Shown one piece after another: positions 43,633-55,658 of a DNA stretch of 64,000 bases; positions within the stretch are counted from its first letter, which is position 1; each line of letters begins with the position of its first letter. Source of the DNA: Bedellia somnulentella (taxonomy: Eukaryota; Arthropoda; Insecta; Lepidoptera; Bedelliidae). The notes below the pieces were generated by a model. That model was not told the origin of the DNA. It saw only the letters and a program-made list of their open reading frames with translations, and searched no databases. The position numbers and the translations under genes were made by a program. Location of the stretch: the NCBI GenBank assembly GCA_963576735.1, contig OY755178.1, positions 7,812,001-7,876,000 on the forward strand. Reading direction: 5' to 3'.

Positions 43633-46430
43633 CTGAAAAATACACAATAATACCTTGAAAAATAGATACAATAAAAATTAACTTAAAATTTATTTAAAAA
43701 AAAAGTGAATTATCAATTTGTTCAGAGCTGGCAAGTCTTAGGGCTTAATACCTGCTCATTTCATACTTTTAATATTTTATTTAAAGTTGCCATGTAGTGC
43801 AGGCTTATAATGTCACTACCACTTCCTAGCCACGGGTATTGTAAGAGGCGACCAAGGATATAGGTCTTTTAAGTGGTTTTTGGGCAATGTGGTAAGAGAC
43901 CCCGTCACCAACTATACTTTATTTCCACCATCTTGTCCCCTATCAACTTCCAAATGTGGCTGAGGAGTATCCAGCTCTGGAGCTCTGGCTACCCCATTTT
44001 GGGATTCATGGCCGTGAGTATGTGTATGTATGTATTTTATTTTATAAATTCAAGGCATTAGTTTCCCATTAGCATAAGAGAAAGGTAGTGACTGTCAATT
44101 GCCATATTGTATGAAGCAGGGAAAGATGTTGTTCACTAGTTTCCAACTCGTAGTAATTAAAACTTACAATGGCGAAGAACCAGTGCTATCACATGGATCA
44201 ATGACTAGGTCCGGACACATAAGTAGAAGTTCAACTATTTGCGTCCTGCCTTGGGCAGCTGCTCTGTGTAGAGCAGAGGCTCCAAGAACATCCACATGGT
44301 TGATATTTGCATCTGCTGATATTAATAGTTTTGCAACCTGAAATGACACAAAGAACAATAATTTTGTAAATTTTTTCATCTGATTTTACATTCCCGATGA
44401 ATAATATGGTATAAGGGTAGGTATTAACATTTTGATTGTCGTGTCATAACAATATGATTTATGAAGTACCCCCCTTTCTTATACACAACTGATAATAACT
44501 GGGGTAGTGCTGATTATACCATATAGCCTACCATTGGAAATACAGCATATACCTCACTAGGGTTTATTAGTAAAAGAACTTTAAAAATTACTTCAGTAAA
44601 TCTCCTGATTACCTTATAGACACTTGAGGTGTTATTATAATATAAGGCCATAAATAAGAAACCCTTTTTTTTGGGGATTTACAATCTTGTGATATCACAA
44701 GAAATTTCCACCAAAAAGTCTCAATCACAGTTTATCACCATTCCATAATTGTGGCAGAGGTTCTTATTAAGTTAAATTCTACTGCCTAAACATTGTTAAT
44801 TGCTATAAAAACACAAATATTCATAGTATTACCTCCTTATGTCCTTTAGAACAAGCGTACATCAATGCAGTTTGTCCTCTGCTCGTAGTATGATTAACAT
44901 TTGCTCCCTTTCCAATAAGCAATCTTACAGCTTCAAACTTTCCAGCTGCAGATGCAAGTATTAGTGGTGTAGATTTGGTGTCATCTATGGGATCAACTGG
45001 TGAACCGAGACTTATCAAATATTCAACTAAATGTTCATTGCCCCCAAGTGCTGCCCAGTGAATCAATAGTCTTTCATTCTGAAATTGTTTTAATTATTAA
45101 TGTTGATGGGTATCTTAACATTATTTAATAATATTCATCATTTATTCATTCATTCATATACTCACGGCTACAAATCCCTAGAAGAAGTAGCCAGAGCTAA
45201 GGAATTAGAAATTCCTCCACCACTTTTGGAAAGTTGATTGGGGAAAAGATGGTGAAATAAAGGTTTTCAGTCTCCGACCACATCGCCTAAAAATCCCCAA
45301 TACCGTTAGTCGCCTCTTACGTACACGCACCCAAAGAAATGGGGTAGTGCTATTCTAAGCCAACACTACACAGCTAATAATATTCAGGATTGTTAATTCT
45401 TTTAAAAAGACCTTGTATAAATTTAAATATTCTCAACCCATGAGTTCCTATTTGGCTAGGCAGAGACTATCAATCACCAGTTAGAATGATCCTGGCAAAC
45501 CTCTCAAGCTTCATTTTTAATAATAATTTTTTTCATAAAATATATTTTATTCTTCAGACTTTGAAAGTCTGTTTAAAGAGTGAGATCTTGTGAGTGCAAA
45601 TAAGATTTTATTAGCAAAACAATTTCATTTTTTTAATATTTTAATACTAGAAAGTTGATACTCTGCAGATGTAGATATATATGTATAATATATATATATT
45701 GCAGAATACAATTATGCATTTTTTTAAATCATGTTTTATTTAATAATTATTTACTTATAAACCTATTTAATACAGATATAATTCATCTTTAATGATATGT
45801 TGTACTGACTACAAACAAATATAGTAACAGTATAATGAAACCTCTTGAATCTGGGTGTAATACACCACTTAGCAGAGCATAAGTAGGGGCAGGAGATCTA
45901 TCCGATTTGGAATGGTACTCGAAACACTAAACAACAGTATTACATTGTGTTCACAAATAATAACATATATTCCAGATACAAAAGATGATTATTACTTATA
46001 AATAAAGGAATGAAAATTTTCAACACCGGCGGGGTTCGAACCTGCAACCTCGGGTATACGCCCCTGTCGCTCTGCCAATTTAGCTACAGTGTCAATGGCT
46101 TCCAGTGCGAAATTCTTCTATCCCACAAATTCGGAATTGACCCCATGAGGTTTTCATGAACAAAAACATACAAATTATACAAAAGAGGACTTCAGAATAT
46201 ATCTCTAATGATGAGAGTCACATTGATACAGAGAACGAAAATGTAATTATATTAAGTAAGTACTTCATGAGATAAAGGACATGCAATGGATGTATTAATA
46301 TGAAGGTTGTATAGGGAAAAAATATTACCTGATCTTGTGTTTCTATAAGAGCTGCATTAAGATCTAACTTTGCTTTAACTTGGTTAAAGTCACCTCTGTA
46401 GGCACTATCATAAATAGTTCCTACGGACAT
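43482..46430 (-). CDS. PSMD10: Gankyrin, 26S proteasome regulatory subunit 10 (complete, 4 coding exons)
   Basis: Known role: ankyrin-repeat chaperone for assembly of the proteasome 19S base, binding the ATPase Rpt3. Coding exons (minus): 46430-46329, 45078-44833, 44337-44168, 43632-43482, all GT-AG with matching phases; 222 residues (human 226). A short N-terminal repeat (AYRGDFNQVKAKL) is followed by typical ankyrin repeats: LIHWAALGGNEHLVEYLIS, TPLILASAAGKFEAVRLLIG, TALMYACSKGHKEVAKLLIS, SALHRAAAQGRTQIVELLL and a last repeat LHLACEEDRETVAVFLVKAG before the C-terminus. A minus-strand AATAAA at 43378-43373 is a plausible poly(A) signal. Intron 1 holds SINE-like family A and B copies and the tRNA-like element copy B. 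Confidence 0.93.
43791..44035 (+). repeat. SINE-like family A, copy 7
   Basis: Sense copy from TGTAGTGCAGGCTTATAATG to GGCCGTGAGTATGTGTATGT, within PSMD10 intron 3. Confidence 0.82.
44168..44337 (-). CDS. PSMD10: PSMD10 exon 3
   Basis: 170 bp, acceptor CATTTCAG, donor GTAAGT, phase 0 to 2. Encodes ANINHVDVLGASALHRAAAQ and GRTQIVELLL. Confidence 0.93.
44833..45078 (-). CDS. PSMD10: PSMD10 exon 2
   Basis: 82 codons, acceptor AATTTCAG, donor GTAATA, phase 0. Encodes two and a half ankyrin repeats (IHWAALGGNEHLVEYLISLG; LILASAAGKFEAVRLLIGKG; ALMYACSKGHKE). Confidence 0.94.
45150..45378 (-). repeat. SINE-like family A, copy 8
   Basis: From CACGGCTACAAATCCC to GCCAACACTACACAGC, antisense to the family; in PSMD10 intron 1. 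Confidence 0.85.
45425..45510 (-). repeat. SINE-like family B, copy 2
   Basis: GAGTTCCTATTTGGCTAGGC, AGAGACTATCAATCACCAG and GATCCTGGCAAACCTC match copy 1. Confidence 0.7.
45986..46167 (-). repeat. tRNA-like TIR element, copy B
   Basis: Keeps the inverted terminal segment on the right (CATGAGGTTTTCATGAACAA at 46145-46164), then CCGAATTTGT, TAGAAGAATTTCGC and the tRNA-like core (minus strand GACACTGTAGC to GCCGGTGTT). The other terminal repeat is lost. It sits 160 bp upstream of PSMD10 exon 1's donor side, in intron 1. Confidence 0.75.
46329..46430 (-). CDS. PSMD10: PSMD10 exon 1
   Basis: 34 codons from ATG 46430 to donor GTAATA, phase 0. Encodes the N-terminal capping helix pair (YDSAYRGDFNQVKAKLDLNA). 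Confidence 0.9.
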
Positions 46431-46629
46431 TTTCTCTATATTTGCTTAACAAAAGTGAAATAAATCTTACAAGTTTAGAATAACATTTGGATGAATAAAA
46501 TTATACACGAGTGTAATTGATGTAAGTTCTCTAATACTTATCCTGGGTATGTTAACTTTACAAAACTTTAATTTAAATTTTGCAATTTCATGCACAGAGT
46601 AGATAAGATAGATAACTATTCTATTCTAT

Positions 46630-47063
46630 TTTTCTTTGTGGCTTCTATCGTGTTGCCACAATAATTTCGCCAATGTCAAGTGCGGTCAGCAAGAAAACAG
46701 TGCAGATGCATTTTTTTTAAAAAGTTATCTAAATAGAGGTTTTCCTTTTTTTCTTTTATCTTCTTCCCTGTTCTCAGGATAGATGGCGCCAGACTTGCTA
46801 TGTTACGGGTAGGAACGGAACGTCACACCGTTTTTCACACTTGGATGTAATGATATCGTAAAACGGAACGTACATAAAAACGTTCTGATTTGAAAGTCTA
46901 AATAAATATCAGTTTAAGAAAAGATAGCTTAAAAGTAAATAAACAAAGACGGTATTTATATTTAACATTCTTTTTGTTGTTTTTACTCGCCAAAAAGAAA
47001 TGTTTTTAAAGTTGACATTGGCGAAATTATTGTGGCAACACGATTGAGGCCACGAAGAAAAAA
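46630..47063. repeat. TIR element upstream of PSMD10
   Basis: About 46 bp beginning TTTTTCTTTGTGGC and including CGTGTTGCCACAATAATTTC at 46630-46678 recur inverted at 47015-47063. Interior non-coding. A MITE of about 434 bp, roughly 200 bp from the PSMD10 start. Confidence 0.75.
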
Positions 47064-47611
47064 ATTATGAAGTAACGTAGTTACATCAACGCCATCTCCA
47101 GAGCTCTAGGAAACTATGTTGTTTTTTTATTTCTCAAAAAGAAAACCTCTCATTGAAAATAGAAGTGAAATTTCACTCTAAACTAACACCAGAACCTGTA
47201 AAAATCAAAACAATTTTGGACATAACAATAAATTAGGGGAAGGGAGTAAAAACATTTCTTAAATGAACATATAACTAGCTATACAAAGACTAACTACAAT
47301 TTAAGATTATTACTTACTAAATACTTACACCAGATATTTACAAAGGGAGACTCGACTCGTATTTATTAAATATTTTTATTCGATAGCAAAAATGAAAATA
47401 AAAGACTAATTTGAATATTTTTCATTTAAAATGAGTAATTGTAGAGTTATGATTTTTTAAAGATGTTCAACTTTTGTACTTAATGACGTCATCGATCGAA
47501 AATATCACGTAGCGACATGCAAATAAAGCGAAATGTGTAATAAAAATGTTGTTAATTGCATTACATTTCACGAATTTGTGATCTCAAATGAAATTATTAC
47601 GATAATATACG
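47064..47611. other. Intergenic DNA, nothing recognised
   Basis: A TGACGTCA palindrome occurs at 47484-47491 without further context. Confidence 0.35.
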
Positions 47612-47828
47612 AAAGCCGTGTAGTGCCGGCTTAGAATGTCGCTACCCCTTTCTACCCACGGGGGTCGTAAGAGGCGACTATGGGTATTGGGGCTTTTTAT
47701 TGGATTTTTGGGCGATGCGGTTGGAGACCCATCACCAAAAACCTTTATTTTACCATCTTTTCCCCGCTCATCTTCCAAAAGTGGCTGAGGAATTTATAAT
47801 TCGTCGTGAGTATATGTATGTATGTAAT
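47612..47828 (+). repeat. SINE-like family A, copy 9
   Basis: GCCGTGTAGTGCCGGCTTAG to GTGAGTATATGTATGTATGT, in sense. A stretch before the tail is deleted. Confidence 0.85.
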
Positions 47829-48116
47829 ATACTAAAGAAACCCATGATTTTCGATATTTTATTAATGAACTGCAAAAACAAATGTCTTTGAAATAACACT
47901 GAAGGTCAAATACTGTTGCAGATTTTTTGACAAAATAACGGTCATCTTAGCTTTGTTTGATTTAATTTCAAGAAAATATTTTGTAAAACTTTGCATACCG
48001 AATTAGTATTAAGAGTAAATAACACTAACTAACTTCATGCTCGACAAGACGTGTAGTGATGGAGTTGGTTAACTCGAGTTAAGGTAGAATTAAATCAGAC
48101 CCACTCGAGTTTAAAT

Positions 48117-48290
48117 CTTTTTGTTCATGAAAACCTCATGTGGGGATTATTACTAATAAATAAAGAATAAGTAAAGGAAAGAAAAATTTCGACATAGGCG
48201 GGAATCGAACCCGCGACCTCGGGTATACGCCCCCGTCGCTCTGCCAATTGAGCTACCGTGTCAATGGCTGCCAGCGCGAAATTCTTCTAC
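48117..48290 (-). repeat. tRNA-like TIR element, copy C
   Basis: Keeps the other terminal segment (TTTTTGTTCATGAAAACCTC at 48118-48137), then TATTACTAATAAATAAAGAA and the tRNA-like core in minus sense (GACACGGTAGC to GCCTATGTC). The far end is replaced by a CTACTC-type stretch. Copies B and C together define the full element of about 230 bp. Confidence 0.75.
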
Positions 48291-49259
48291 CCCTACTCCT
48301 ACTACTTCTTCTTCCCGCCTAATCGAGTTTTTTGTATGTGTGATCATGAGCCAATTAAAATTAGCTCCCCGCCCCGTCCAGCACAGCGCTGCTTTTTTCG
48401 TCGAAATATCGTCTAAACGTGTTTGCAACATTACTACAAAAAATTGCTGCACTTATCATTATCAGACACGAAACTATGACAGGTTTTCCAACTATCATTT
48501 TTAGTTACAAAATTGTCGTGAGATGGCGCTGTACGTACGTATTATGTCAAAACATTGGTGATGAAACTACGACTCAGGACGCAAAATGTCTCGCAAAATA
48601 CGAATTATGGCATTATATCATATAACGAAGATGAATTAACAATGGAGAACACAATTGGGCCAAAATATCTGTACCAAATGCACTTGAAACTTTAGTTTAT
48701 ATAATTTATATTACAATATATTTTATACATGCAGTATTTCCGAAAAATACTTCCTACATTTTTGCTTCATCACATTATACACCCAAAAATCCTTTCCATT
48801 TTAGAACTCGACTCTTCCCGACTGTAGTGAGCTGTAATAATAGTTTATTTTTATGAGTCTACAATCGGGTATTCTATTAGTAGTACTTCAATAACGTAAC
48901 AGTAGTGAGTGACGCTTTGATATGAACACGACGATTCCTCCTATTGGATTTCTCAATCTACTCCTCACTTACCGCACCGTACTCTTCTTTCACCAGAGCA
49001 TCTATAGACACGCATCGGTCTCACTGCTTTTATGAACAATCTGAACATGCCATATTGACAATAGATACCTCATATCTATCGTCCAAAAGGGAAGTACTGT
49101 AGCGATCTCTAGTCTCCGCATCAAGCCTCAGCTCGCACACGATGGTCGACACACTCGCATCTCCAACCAATATTAGCGTTTATTTCATAGGCTACACAAA
49201 ATAAGGCAAGGCTTTTCACTGACAACATTTCACGGTTTCATTATCTCTTTATTTACACT
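48291..49259. other. Intergenic DNA, nothing recognised
   Basis: No coding signal or recognised repeat seen. Confidence 0.35.
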
Positions 49260-49366
49260 ACAATTTTCCCAATGAACTTTTAAAATTGGCTGGGGAATAT
49301 CTGATTCTGTAGTTTTGGCTACCCAGTCCAGGAGTTTATGATTCGTAAATATGTGTTTGTATGAAT
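49260..49366 (+). repeat. SINE-like family A, 3' fragment (copy 10)
   Basis: CCCAATGAACTTTTAAAATT, GGCTGGGGAATATCTGATTC and a TTGTATGAATG end, in sense. Confidence 0.55.
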
Positions 49367-49377
49367 GAAAATATGAA

Positions 49378-49640
49378 TTAGTGCTATTCTAGGCCGACAC
49401 TACACAACTTTGTTAAACATTCAAGGCCATAATTCCCAAAAAGGGGTAGCCAGAGATTCAGTGCTGAAAACTCTTCAGACACATTTGGAAGTAAATAGGG
49501 CACAAGATAGTAGAAATAAAGAATTGTTGGTGATGGTATTCCTACCACATCGCCCAAAACCGCTTAAAAAATCCCATATCCTTAGTCGCCTCTTATGACA
49601 CCCGTGGGTAGAAAGGGGTAGTGACGAAAAAGTAGTGAAA
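49378..49640 (-). repeat. SINE-like family A, copies 11a and 11b
   Basis: A tail piece (GCCGACACTACACAAC, 49393-49408) is followed by a longer antisense copy (CAAGGCCATAATTCCC at 49424 to CGTGGGTAGAAAGGGGTAGT at 49620), so two partial copies abut. Confidence 0.7.
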
Positions 49641-49879
49641 AACTAAACGGCTCTACACTACACTAACTTTATTATAGTGGTACATTAAAAATAAACCACA
49701 AACGCGCGCCACTCGTATTTGCGCAACGACGAAGCAAACAAAATATATCTATTCGAATATTGCAAAATTATTCACAAAACCACAACAATGGATCAGGCAC
49801 CAGGCAGGGGCGCAACAAGCTAACGAGCAGAATACATACGTGCCGGCAACGTGTCGCTTTTGAATTCAAAGTTAAGATT

Positions 49880-50500
49880 AGATTAAAACTAGTGGATCGT
49901 CCCAGCTTCGCACGGGTAGCGTTGTTTTTTTAAATATCTGAGGTTTCTTTCTTCAGTCCCTGCTTAAGCATTGTGAAATTCAGCGCAATGTTTTCAATTT
50001 ATTTAATTTATAGCACTCCCTAAACAGTGTAGTTTGGTGATTTTGAATGCGCTTTAATGAACGGTTCAGTATTTCCATTAAATAGCAAATTTTGGAATAA
50101 AACGAAAATAACAATCTGAAAAATAAATCATTACGTGATGTAGGATGCAACTACTGGATGTTATATATAAATTAATAAAGATTTGGTTTTGGTCACGGGC
50201 GCGCTGGCTTATTTTATGTATAATTTCGGTGTTTGTGTACCGATTTCTATGATTCTTTTTTTATTGAATAGGTATTAATGTTACCTTTTTAAATTAGGGA
50301 TGAGTGAGAGGTTTACAAACGTAAGAGTAAACAAATATAATCAGAATGTTCCGAACTTCTAAGCTATCAGGAATTACACGTGTTATTGTGAGTCAACCGT
50401 AAAAGATAGACATAAACTGTTGTAGATTTTTTTTAGATAATTTTATGCAGAATTTTTCCGTCATACATGATTTCTATGTAAATTTAACCATTAAGGCTGC
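49880..50500. repeat. Repeat-derived DNA
   Basis: ACTAGTGGATCGTCCCAGCT, TCGCACGGGTAGCG is a block I recall from lepidopteran Helitron-like repeats. The rest is AT-rich and unassigned. Confidence 0.4.
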
Positions 50501-50683
50501 ACACGCGACGAAAGCTTAAACAATGGAGTAACTTCTCCCGTTTTCCCAAAATTTCCCAAAATTCCCCTTTACTACTCTGCTGGAAAGTATACAAAAACCT
50601 GCGCGGGAGTATGAAGAATAATTGTACCAAGTTTCGTTAGAATCCGTCGAGTAGTTTTTGTTTCCATAAGGAACATACAAACC

Positions 50684-50717
<34 letters not shown>

Positions 50718-50860
50718 AATTTTACTGATTGCATTTTTGGCATCAGTATCGATCCCTAATCATCACCTGATAGTTATTTTGAAAATATATTTCATGTACA
50801 GAATTGACCTCTCTACAGATTTATTATAAGTATAGATAACGCTAATTTTAACGTTATTAA
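50500..50860 (-). repeat. Dispersed repeat with GACA microsatellite, copy 2
   Basis: Inverse of 22330-22690: GAAGAATAATTGTACCAAGT, TTTCGTTAGAATCCGTCGAG, a GACA run (50686-50716), TTTTTGGCATCAGTATCGAT and GACCTCTCTAC. Confidence 0.65.
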
Positions 50861-51240
50861 AAATAACGTTACCAAGGTATTTAGATGTAAATAGAAATAA
50901 CTATACTGATACTTTATGAAATCACGCCATGCTGACTCACAATGGGTTTTTCAAGTGTCATTTTTACGTACAAAATGTCTCGAAAATTACTAATTATGGC
51001 ATTATGCCATATTACGAAGATGAAATTAACAATTATTAAAACAACCGATAACTCTTAAAATGATTTGCTTTGTCTAATATAATAACTCAGTTCAGTCAAT
51101 CCACTTGATTGGCCGCAATTTACATATTAGCGCTCATGTTAAAGCCATGTTAAGACCATCTGTTGCATTTTTAAAACTCGGTGAACTGTTAGATTGAAAA
51201 CCCTCATCATTGACTCACTATGTCTATAACTAGACCGTCT

Positions 51241-51497
51241 TACGCATCTCATACACGATCGGTTTCCGACCACCGACCATCGTGTCCTTGGTTGAGTTGA
51301 TATAAAAAGGGACAGTGTATATTTGACACCAACCAATATTTGGTTGATGTCAACGGCCTTGGTAGGAATCGCATCTCTTCCGATTGAACTGACAAGTTGA
51401 TTCCAACCACCGACCGTGTAGAACGAATACAAAAATCGGTTGTTTAAACCAAGGACACATGGTCGGAGGTCGGAAACCGATCGTGTATAAGGCGTAT
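51241..51497. repeat. TIR element of about 257 bp
   Basis: ATACACGATCGGTTTCCGAC..CCGACCA..GTGTCCTTGGTT (51251-51293) recurs inverted at about 51447-51488. MITE-like, no coding content. Confidence 0.75.
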
Positions 51498-51540
51498 ACA
51501 TGAAGGTACTAACTAAACAGGAGAGCGAACTCACAAAAAT

Positions 51541-52110
51541 ATGAAAAAAAAGAAAAGAAAAGAAATCATTTATTCATTGCCTTAGGGAACAATAAAACAT
51601 TACAATTAGAACAAAGTACACACACAATTTTAACAAAAAACAAAACAAAAAATACAATTAATAAAACATTTAGAGACATTAGAGAGAATTAAAGTTCCCT
51701 CAAAGGCAAAGAAAAGGTTGCTGACTCAGCATTTATTAAAGGCATAGCTTTTAAAACTGATTTTCAGTCAGAACCGTTGTGTCACGCCACGGACCTGAGC
51801 AAAAAGTATATATATAAATAATAAATCATAATACTTCTATAACTATAAATAATACTTAAATATATACATTTACGTAGCATAACCTTAAGATATATTATTA
51901 CAAAATATAAATATATAAAACTAACGATTAGAGATAATACTTAGACGTACGATAAAACGATACAGTAAATCAGAATAAATTTACACTATATAAAATTTAA
52001 TCATTAATGCAACCGTTACATAAAATTACTTATTAGTGTGCTGGATTGTATTGGAAAAGGTTTTCTGCAGCGTCAATAAATGTCTCCTAAGCATACGCTT
52101 AAAAGACAAT
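51541..52110 (-). mobile_element. LINE 3' UTR remnant with TTTTC tail
   Basis: On the minus strand it ends in TTTTC repeats (51541-51564) after AATAAATG. GTTCTGACTGAAAATCAGTT and GGTCCGTGGCGTGACACAAC (about 51755-51800) match the LINE tails at 23895-24652 and 40667-40888. No coding part. Confidence 0.65.
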
Positions 52111-53039
52111 CTACCTATATGGTACACAATAATGCAATTTATTACCTTGCAATAAAGCTTATAATCTTTTGAACACTGTCAAGCAGAGAAACGTCCTAGA
52201 ACGTGTAATGTACATTTTGTGTTATGTATGTGAGATGTGGAACAGTTCATGATGTTTGACTTACCTTTTTTATCAGACACTTATTCTGAAAAGGATTTAG
52301 GGAATTTAATGTAAACCACGTTTTACACACATATTTTTATTATTATTTCACACTATGTAATACACATTTAAATTGCACGACACATTTTGAACACACACAC
52401 CATTTTCACTACACTGCCGTTATTTTTATTCACAATATAGATATTAGTAGAACATTCTCAATCTCAACTCATTTATCTTTTAGCCTATGTCCAATCGCTT
52501 CCAGATTTTTCTCGAAAATAATTATTTTGACAATATTGTTTGCTGTCAGATAATTATTTCTTAATTTCAAAATTGGCTGAGAGCCATTAGTTTTCTGCAA
52601 GAAGGCTGCTAGTGTTAGGTTGTAGACTTATAATTTATTTAATTTATTTTCTAAATTTTTGTTAAATTTTAATGTGAATGTATTGTTTAATATTGTAAGT
52701 GGATAGATAATGTTCCTAATTTATTGTCTTCCCTTAATTTGTTTTCTAATATACAGCGTGTTAGTTTGACGGCGATTGTTACTTCAATATTAATTCGTAT
52801 ATTAAAGTTTAATGCGTAATATCCACCATATGAAATAAACAAAAAGATTAAAACCGCTTTAGCAGAAAAACTTACTTTCTCCATCAGATGGAAAACTGTG
52901 GTTATCTACACTAGCCTAGCGCACACACTCCTACCCGTATAATGTCTCACCCACACACAGAGAACAGCGGGCGCGTCATGTGACCATCTAGTCTTGCGCA
53001 CACTTGCTCGTGACCGTATAAACCGCACTATGACAGCAA
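52111..53039. other. Intergenic DNA, nothing firm
   Basis: TATACAGCGTGTTAGTTTGA at 52752 resembles a mariner-type end. A minus-strand ATGGAGAAAGTAAGT (52884) looks like a start plus donor but nothing supports a gene. Confidence 0.3.
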
Positions 53040-53040
53040 T

Positions 53041-54070
53041 GCAATTTTTTTTTTGAATTTCGCGGCTATGTTTGATTTTTCTTTGAACTTATCGCCGCGC
53101 CTGGTGAGGCTGTGGTCTTAGTCGCCTCGTATTTCTATCCAGTATTAAATATGGGGTAGTGTAATTCAAACATTTTCAAGTAAAAAGATTGATGGATGTA
53201 AACAAAGCTAGAGAGGTTTGCCAGGATCGTACGAAGTGGCGATCGATAGTCTCTGCCTACCTAATGGGAACTAATGGCGTGAGAATATGTATGTAAAAAA
53301 TCTATCTCTATTAATTAACACCGACGATTATAACAAAACTGTCGTCCTAAATAATCAGCTACCGCTATTTTTGTTTTACTTTACATCTCTGCCTCCCCAA
53401 AGGGTAGTAACGGCGTGAGTATGTATGTAATGTATGTACTTAATGAGCGTAAGATAATAAAGTTAAAAACAAATAGAGACCCTCGAAACGATGCATTTAC
53501 GTGGCATAAAATAAAGTGCGCAAGAGATACCTATTCATTCATTAACCGACATCGAAATTGGAGGAGTTCGTGGTGTTTACTAAACTCTCTCGGGGCTAAA
53601 GGGCTCTAAACTCTATCACAGTTAACTAAAGAATACGAATAAAAATAACTCACCCCGTTTTGATTGGCAGTGGCAGATCCGGGCTATCACCTTTATTTGC
53701 GCAAAACGCAGAACATTTTGAGAATTAACATTATAAAACACCAACACTGAACTTTGCTGGTTCGTGTACGCCATATTTACTCAACACAATCACAACACAA
53801 GATACTAAAACTGAACTCACACTCCGAAAATAAATGCGAAAAATCAAAGTGACATCCAATCATAAGCGACACAAACACAATGAGCTACAAACAAACAACT
53901 AACTTAGTACTAATACTGTTCCTTTGATAAAATGCCGACAAGCCCGCCCGACTTGATACGTATGCAGATTTTGAATTTCGCGGCGATCGATGTTTACGAA
54001 TTATGAATTTTTCTCTGAACATACTGCCGCATTCCAACGCAGTATTAACTATGGGGTAGTGTTATTCAAA
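53041..54070. repeat. Pair of related repeats
   Basis: 53056-53175 (GAATTTCGCGGC, TTTTTCTTTGAAC, TCCAGTATTAAATATGGGGT, AGTGTAATTCAAA) matches 53970-54070 (GAATTTCGCGGCGATCG, TTTTTCTCTGAAC, CGCAGTATTAACTATGGGGT). Both are in the same orientation, about 910 bp apart. Confidence 0.6.
53195..53435 (+). repeat. SINE-like family B, copies 3 and 4
   Basis: GCTAGAGAGGTTTGCCAGGA, GCGATCGATAGTCTCTGCCT and GGCGTGAGAATATGTATG (53205-53293), then a second 3' end CTCTGCCTCCCCAAAGGGTA, ACGGCGTGAGTATGTATG (53386-53427). Confidence 0.65.
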
Positions 54071-54595
54071 TTTATCACGTCAAATAATAACATGTAAAAA
54101 ATAAGAAGATATTAGAAGCTAAGTTCGATTGATTACTTTACTGGCCTTGATTTGATTTGGCCGCCGGTTAAGGGTCACGGCGGGTCGCTGCTGTCAGCTG
54201 AGTTGCCCGCCTTGTCATCGCGTTTCACGCACACATTGAGCGTGTTGGTGTCAATAGTACTACTTTCTTAGTGCAAATTTTAACGAAATTTGAAAAAAAA
54301 TAAGTGTGTTTTTTTTCAACGAATTCTGCCTCTATACGTGATAATTAATCATACTTTTCATTGAAAACAGTCGTTACAATTACACCCTGTATATTCAGCT
54401 CCTGGGGCGATGGGTGGAATCATTTTGAAACAAATATTGGAATTGGACACTAAAGACCCATTACCGAAGTCGATATTCATCATTATTTTGGAAGAAATTA
54501 AAAGAACGTGAGATATTCTGGACTGATTTTATTCATACCCGTCTGGAAAAGCAGCCCCTTATTCTCGAGCTGCCCCCTTTATTTTTTTTTAAGTA

Positions 54596-54760
54596 AGCTT
54601 CACGGAGCCGCAGGCCCTTCTTCAGCTGCCTTTATCGACGGGCTTCCTGGAGTCGCAGCCCCCTTGTCATCGAGCTCCCTGGAGTCGCAGCCCCTTTGTC
54701 TTCGAGCTGCCTTTACCGACGGGCTTTCCGGAGTCGCAGCCCCCTTGCCAGTCACGTTTA
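54596..54760 (+). repeat. Imperfect GC-rich tandem repeat
   Basis: GGAGTCGCAGCCCC recurs three times, with GAGCTGCCTTTA.CGACGGGC between, giving a period of roughly 35-65 bp. Open frames here reflect the repeat. Confidence 0.65.
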
Positions 54761-55126
54761 ACAGTCCTTGCTGGCGCAGGCACCTGCTGGACACGAGCTG
54801 CTCCAGTTAAGATCACCCATCGCAGCAGGAGCTGAGCCACAAACGAGCTGAGTTGTTTTTAATATATATATTATAAGTTTTGTGTTTAGGTTTTATAATT
54901 TAGGATATTTTATTTAAAATAAAAATTGTTGTGACATATATATCTTACATTTATTTTCTATCCTTCCTTTTCCTTTTTTTTAGTTATTTCTGGCTTCTGG
55001 GTACAACATCCCAGGAGTTAGAAATAACGTTACAAACGAGAGCCCGAACTAGAGGAGTGTGTCCCGCTCGCGCGGTTGCCAGATGAGATTAAGTTCAAAG
55101 AAAAATAAATTAAAACTAATTTATAG
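54761..55126. other. Intergenic DNA, possible LTR-like end
   Basis: A stretch TTGTGACATATATATC to AACGTTACA (about 54928-55036) has TGT..ACA-like ends, but no second copy or target duplication is visible, so no LTR is called. Confidence 0.25.
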
Positions 55127-55235
55127 GGATTACATACTCACTGCTATAAATCCCTTGAAAGGGTAGCCAGAGCTAAGGAATTAGAAATACCTCAGCCACT
55201 TTTGGAAAGTTGAGTGGGGAAAAGATGGTATATTA
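55127..55235 (-). repeat. SINE-like family A, partial copy 12
   Basis: ACTCACTGCTATAAATCCC, AGGGTAGCCAGAGCTAAGGA and CCTCAGCCACTTTTGG present; the rest missing. Confidence 0.75.
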
Positions 55236-55658
55236 TGTAGGTATTTATATGATCGGGAATATTTTATAAAAAGCAGGTTACTAACTATTCCTTTTTAATA
55301 AATAGTTTTGATTATTTTCATTGTCTATCAACTTAGAGATAAATAATTTATTAAGTTTGTTAATCGGTAAAATCATATTTATAACGGGTATCCCCATGGA
55401 AACCATATAAATAATGTGTCCAAAATTAATCATCTTTTCGGGCGTTTCGAAACTTTTATAATTTAATTAAGAAAATAGTTAGAAGAGCTCGGCTTATTCC
55501 GTTTATCCACCCCAAAAACTCCTCCCTAAGGTGGATATTCGGAAACGCGTGTCCGTCTATCCACCCTGAACGGGGTGGATATCCGGAATGCATATAATAT
55601 GGTTCTTCCGATTTTCTACCCTGCCTACGTACAGTCATTTACAGAAAAAAGACCCTAA

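Noticed and set aside
50686..50716. CRISPR-like regular repeat
   Set aside because: A simple GACA microsatellite inside a dispersed repeat; eukaryotic context.
52687..52884. Minus-strand first exon (ATGGAGAAA followed by GTAAGT)
   Set aside because: Only three codons before the donor, no second exon seen, and it abuts transposon-like sequence.
54928..55036. Solo LTR with TGT..ACA ends
   Set aside because: No second copy, primer-binding site or target duplication seen.
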